Below, in pieces: positions 61,097-64,000 of a DNA stretch of 64,000 bases (positions within the stretch are counted from its first letter, which is position 1; every line of letters starts with the position of its first letter). The translations under genes were made by a program, and so were the position numbers. Source of the DNA: Bacteroidota bacterium (GTDB lineage: Bacteria > Bacteroidota > Bacteroidia > Cytophagales > Cyclobacteriaceae). The DNA is taken from NCBI GenBank assembly GCA_022567155.1, contig JADFHN010000006.1, positions 1-64,000 of the forward strand. The letters run 5' to 3'. A model generated the notes under the pieces. That model ran no database searches and had not been told where the DNA came from. It saw only the letters and a program-made list of their open reading frames with translations.

Positions 61097-62101
61097 ATGA
61101 ATTCTGTAATTTTGGCAATAGAATCTTCATGTGACGAAACTTCTTCGGCGGTGGTTGTAAACGGGAGCATAATGAGCAATGTGATTGCCACACAAAAAGT
61201 GCATGAAAAATTTGGTGGCGTTGTACCGGAACTGGCATCTCGTGCACACCAACAAAATATTGTACCTGTTGTACAACAGGCGCTGAAAGAAGCCGGAGTG
61301 AAGAAAGACCGGTTGACGGCAATCGCCTTCACCCAGGGACCCGGCTTGCTTGGTTCACTGCTTGTAGGCGTTACTTTTGCCAAAGGACTTGCGCTTGCAC
61401 TGGGTATCCCACTTGTATCAGTTCATCATATGAAAGCGCACATACTTTCGCATTTTATTGAAGACCCGAAACCGGTATTCCCTTTTCTTTGTCTGACCGT
61501 AAGCGGCGGACATACACAAATCGTATTGGTGCGGGACTACCTGGATATGGAAGTTATCGGTGAAACACTGGATGATGCAGTGGGCGAAGCATTTGACAAG
61601 GCAGCAAAACTTCTTGGATTGCCTTATCCAGGCGGTCCCATGATTGACAAGCATGCTCAAAAGGGCGATTCAAAGGCATTTACCTTTCCCAAAACGAAAG
61701 TTCCGGGATTGAATTTTTCGTTCAGCGGCATAAAAACCGCTTTTCTTTATTTTTTACGTGACAACAAAGCGGTTAATGCAAATTTTATTAAAGAAAACTA
61801 TAATGATATCTGTGCTTCCATTCAGCATAGTCTGATTCAGATGTTGCTGGATAAGCTAAAACTTGCTACACTGAAAACAGGCATCAATGAAATTGCAATA
61901 GCAGGAGGTGTGTCTGCTAATTCTGAACTGCAACGCAGCATGCAGCAGCTTGCAGCAAAGAAAGGGTGGACCTTATATATCCCGAAAATCGAATATTGTA
62001 CAGACAATGCAGCCATGATTGCCATGGCTGCGCATTTTAAATTTATAAATCAGAAGATGGCAGACATGGAAACTCCGGCGCTACCCAGAATGAAATTCTA
62101 A
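61097..62101 (+). CDS. tsaD: tRNA N6-threonylcarbamoyladenosine transferase TsaD
   Basis: A 334-residue TsaD (Kae1/Gcp family), which transfers the threonylcarbamoyl group to A37 of ANN-decoding tRNAs with TsaB/TsaE. Hallmarks: AIESSCDETS, ELASRAHQQNI, GPGLLGSLLVG, the metal-binding VHHMKAHILSH (HxxxH), SGGHTQI, GEAFDKAAKLLGL and PSFSG-like LNFSFSGIKTA, with AGGVSANSELQ near the end. I use the ATG at 61097 because the strand motif VILAIESSCDET follows directly; 31 extra residues in the longer frame have no family counterpart. Leads a cluster with the thioesterase and smpB genes. Confidence 0.95.
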   Translation: MNSVILAIESSCDETSSAVVVNGSIMSNVIATQKVHEKFGGVVPELASRAHQQNIVPVVQQALKEAGVKKDRLTAIAFTQGPGLLGSLLVGVTFAKGLALALGIPLVSVHHMKAHILSHFIEDPKPVFPFLCLTVSGGHTQIVLVRDYLDMEVIGETLDDAVGEAFDKAAKLLGLPYPGGPMIDKHAQKGDSKAFTFPKTKVPGLNFSFSGIKTAFLYFLRDNKAVNANFIKENYNDICASIQHSLIQMLLDKLKLATLKTGINEIAIAGGVSANSELQRSMQQLAAKKGWTLYIPKIEYCTDNAAMIAMAAHFKFINQKMADMETPALPRMKF

Positions 62102-62104
62102 GCG

Positions 62105-62512
62105 ATGAGAAGCGTGTATAAACCAGGTGATTCAAAATCACATAGCTTTAAAGTGACGGATAAGAATTTTCCGGATTTTGGAAATAGTATCGTTCATGAT
62201 GTATGCGCAACATATACGCTTGCAAAGGAGATAGAATGGGCCAGCCGGCTGTTTGTGCTTGATATGCTGGAGAAAAATGAGGAAGGAATCGGCACACTGA
62301 TTACCATTGAACATGTTAATCCGGCGTTTTTAAATGAACCGGTACGCATCAAAACAACCGTAGTGTCATTGAAAGGCCATGAACTGCTTTGTTCGTATGT
62401 TGCCACAGTAGGCAGCAGGATTATTGCAAAAGGCCGTACCGGACAAAAAATTTTAGAAAAACGTAAATTAATTAGTAGATTTTCTACTTTACAACAAGGT
62501 GGCAAAAAGTAA
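62105..62512 (+). CDS. Hotdog-fold thioesterase-like protein (FlK-type)
   Basis: A 135-residue hotdog thioesterase-like protein: VYKPGDSKSHSFKVTDKNF at the start, ASRLFVLDMLEKNEEGIGTL in the centre, and IEHVNPAFLNEPVRIKTTVV with the SLKGHELLCSYVATVGS block. It resembles the FlK (fluoroacetyl-CoA thioesterase) group by the S-x-x-x-V-T-D entry and the central helix. Substrate unknown. It begins 3 bp after tsaD and overlaps the smpB start by 14 bp, suggesting one transcript. Confidence 0.75.
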   Translation: MRSVYKPGDSKSHSFKVTDKNFPDFGNSIVHDVCATYTLAKEIEWASRLFVLDMLEKNEEGIGTLITIEHVNPAFLNEPVRIKTTVVSLKGHELLCSYVATVGSRIIAKGRTGQKILEKRKLISRFSTLQQGGKK

Positions 62513-62966
62513 ATCAAAATTACCAGCAGTTATAAATATCCGTAACAAAAGAGCTTCTTTTGAATATCATCTTTTGGAAAAGTATGCTGCAGGTATTGTA
62601 TTGGCAGGATCTGAAATCAAATCGGTGAGAGAAGGTAAAGTGAGCTTGAAGGAGGCGTATTGCGTTTTTCTCAAAAATGAGTTGTATATACGGCAGATGA
62701 ATATTGCCAGGTATAAGCAGGCGTCATATAATAACCATGAACCGCTTCGGGAAAGAAAACTACTGCTTAATAAAAAAGAGCTTAAAAAACTCAAGAAGAA
62801 GGTGGATGAAAAAGGTCTGACCATTATTCCACTTCGCATGTTTATAAATGACCGGGGATTAGTGAAATTAGAAATTGCCGTAGCGAAAGGAAAGAAAACT
62901 TACGATAAGCGTGAATCGATAAAAGAAAAGGACCAGAAACGTGATGTTGCAAGTCTCAGGCTATAA
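62499..62966 (+). CDS. smpB: SsrA-binding protein SmpB
   Basis: A 155-residue SmpB, the tmRNA partner in trans-translation. Blocks: INIRNKRASFEYHLLEKYAA, GIVLAGSEIKSVREGKVSL, LYIRQMNIARYKQASYNNHE, RKLLLNKKELKKL, GLTIIPLRMFINDRGLVKLE, VAKGKKTYDKRESIKEKD. It starts at GTG 62499 within the end of the thioesterase gene, a 14-bp overlap. No tmRNA is visible in the window. Confidence 0.95.
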   Translation: MAKSKSKLPAVINIRNKRASFEYHLLEKYAAGIVLAGSEIKSVREGKVSLKEAYCVFLKNELYIRQMNIARYKQASYNNHEPLRERKLLLNKKELKKLKKKVDEKGLTIIPLRMFINDRGLVKLEIAVAKGKKTYDKRESIKEKDQKRDVASLRL

Positions 62967-62989
62967 TATGAACACGAAATAAGAAGGTA

Positions 62990-63775
62990 ATGAATAAGGA
63001 ATACGGCATATGCAGAGTCAGCCTGGCGCCTATGAGAAGCCTTCCTGATCACAGCTCAGAACAGGTGAGCCAGTTGCTGTTCGGAGAACATTACACAGTT
63101 GAAGAATTTTCAGCAGACGGTGCATGGCTCAAAATTATTGCCGGTTACGATAAGTATGAAGGGTGGATTCAAAAGAAGCAGCATCATCTTATTACAGTGG
63201 AATATTTTGAGCAGCTTGTTAACTCAGATTATAAAATTTGTACCGATGTATTTTCCTCTATTCTTTTCAACAAAAACCGTCTCAATATTCTCATTGGGAG
63301 TATTCTTCCCATAACAGTAAATGAAATATTTAAAATGGAGGAGCAATTTGCATTTAATGGTGAATCGAAAAGCCTCAACCAACGCATGGACAGCGAATTT
63401 GTAAGACAAATTTCCCTCAAATACCTGAATGCCCCATACCTGTGGGGTGGCAAATCGCCTTTTGGCATCGACTGTTCAGGATTTACGCAGATGGTTTTCC
63501 GGATTTCAGGTTATTTAATTCCACGGGAATCAACACAGCAGGCAGAACACGGTGAATTGGTGAAAGATGAAGCGAAGGCCAAATGCGGTAACCTGGCATT
63601 TTTTACTGATGACCAAAACAAAATTGACCATGTCGGAATCATTCTGTCTGACGGAATTATCATCCACGCTTCCGGGTATGTGCGCATCGATAAACTGACT
63701 GACGAGGGAATTATTAATTCTGAAACCGGGGCATTAACCCACCGTATGCATAGCATCAGAAGTATTTTGACATAA
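62990..63775 (+). CDS. NlpC/P60-family cell wall hydrolase
   Basis: A 261-residue protein with N-terminal SH3-like region (CRVSLAPMRSLPDHSSEQVS, WLKIIAGYDKYEGWI), a linker, and a C-terminal NlpC/P60 peptidase (about 135-255). Catalytic Cys is in SPFGIDCSGF, His in KIDHVGIILSDG and the third residue in IIHASGYV. It cleaves gamma-D-glutamyl-diamino acid bonds in peptidoglycan. No signal peptide is visible at the chosen start, which is unusual unless export is by another route; the frame before the ATG shows no hydrophobic lead. It starts 24 bp after smpB. Confidence 0.88.
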   Translation: MNKEYGICRVSLAPMRSLPDHSSEQVSQLLFGEHYTVEEFSADGAWLKIIAGYDKYEGWIQKKQHHLITVEYFEQLVNSDYKICTDVFSSILFNKNRLNILIGSILPITVNEIFKMEEQFAFNGESKSLNQRMDSEFVRQISLKYLNAPYLWGGKSPFGIDCSGFTQMVFRISGYLIPRESTQQAEHGELVKDEAKAKCGNLAFFTDDQNKIDHVGIILSDGIIIHASGYVRIDKLTDEGIINSETGALTHRMHSIRSILT

Positions 63776-64000
63776 TTTTAGTTCTGTATGATTTATTTCT
63801 ATGGTATTACCATTTTTTTATGGATAGTATTGTTGAAAGCTGGAAGCCTGGAGTCCGAAGTCCGAAGTTCTATTATTCAACTTCCGTCTTCCGTTTTTCA
63901 TTAAATTTGTGATAGATCCATTTTTTCACAAGCTAAAAATCAAATAAATCATAATTTTTTTCCGAACCCATTAGAATCATTCACTGTTATTTATTATTAT

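Noticed and set aside
63776-64000. Gene or regulatory RNA at the window end
   Set aside because: Only a low-complexity GTCCGAA repeat and AT-rich DNA; no reading frame or fold stands out.

Overview
The window looks like chromosomal DNA of a Bacteroidota bacterium, most likely Bacteroidales/Marinilabiliales-like or a relative. Evidence for this: a type IX secretion pair (PorV/PorU-like), an ECF sigma/anti-sigma/outer-membrane operon, a LytS/LytTR pair, a PadR-PspC-DUF2807 operon, the ExbB-small protein-ExbD-ExbD operon, an alpha/beta-fused 2-oxoacid dehydrogenase E1, A-rich rather than Shine-Dalgarno translation starts with many TTG/GTG starts, and several matches to the Bacteroides promoter pattern TTTG-N19-TAnnTTTG. 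The species cannot be named from the sequence alone.

Layout. 1-120: 3' end of a 5S rRNA gene and its terminator, so an rRNA operon lies just outside the window. 141-3400: an 11-copy hexamer repeat, an atypical SDR protein, small genes and an orphan GH130 enzyme. 3400-6200: a MITE-like element and an EF-G paralogue with a degenerate GTPase centre. 6255-8610 (minus): outer-membrane protein, anti-sigma factor and ECF sigma factor behind a possible self-regulated promoter. 8949-9511: a DUF433/DUF5615 toxin-antitoxin pair, each gene cut by one nonsense codon. 9633-12438 (minus): PadR regulator and a PspC/DUF2807 membrane protein split by a frameshift. 12898-19004: PorV2/PorU2-type T9SS genes. 19203-21339 (minus): a broken yceI gene coupled to an intradiol dioxygenase, then a secreted protein. 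21582-23323: a LytS-type kinase with an in-frame TGA two codons before its phospho-acceptor His, and its LytTR partner.

23425-31890 is a glucan/central-carbon block: class II aldolase, secreted GH13 amylase, GlgB, GH57/DUF3536 enzyme and a coupled FRG-domain protein. 31890-33000 is a repeat-rich patch framed by 46-bp direct repeats and holding a GIY-YIG gene. From ruvC (minus) a divergent, tightly packed operon runs 33579-40795: flippase-like protein, two GT2 glycosyltransferases, a small wHTH-like protein, a GAF-SpoIIE phosphatase, a NodB deacetylase, TatD and L-asparaginase. tRNA-Ser(GGA) and an IS30 element follow, then an ExbB/ExbD proton-channel operon, an MFS transporter, an HsdR_N protein, alanine dehydrogenase and the fused branched-chain-type E1. 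The last part has a lipoprotein, a LuxE-like protein, a fatty-acid desaturase, an NtrC-type regulator without a DNA-binding domain, RNase P RNA, DUF2279 and TamB genes, then tsaD, a thioesterase, smpB and an NlpC/P60 hydrolase.

Four loci (the toxin-antitoxin pair, yceI, lytS-like, pspC) are interrupted by single-base lesions with otherwise well-preserved reading frames. This suggests either recent gene decay or base-level errors in the assembly. I found no CRISPR array and no clear prophage. The most interesting leads are the GTPase-degenerate EF-G, the GH57-FRG coupling, the signal-embedded polysaccharide operon and the repeat-framed GIY-YIG locus.
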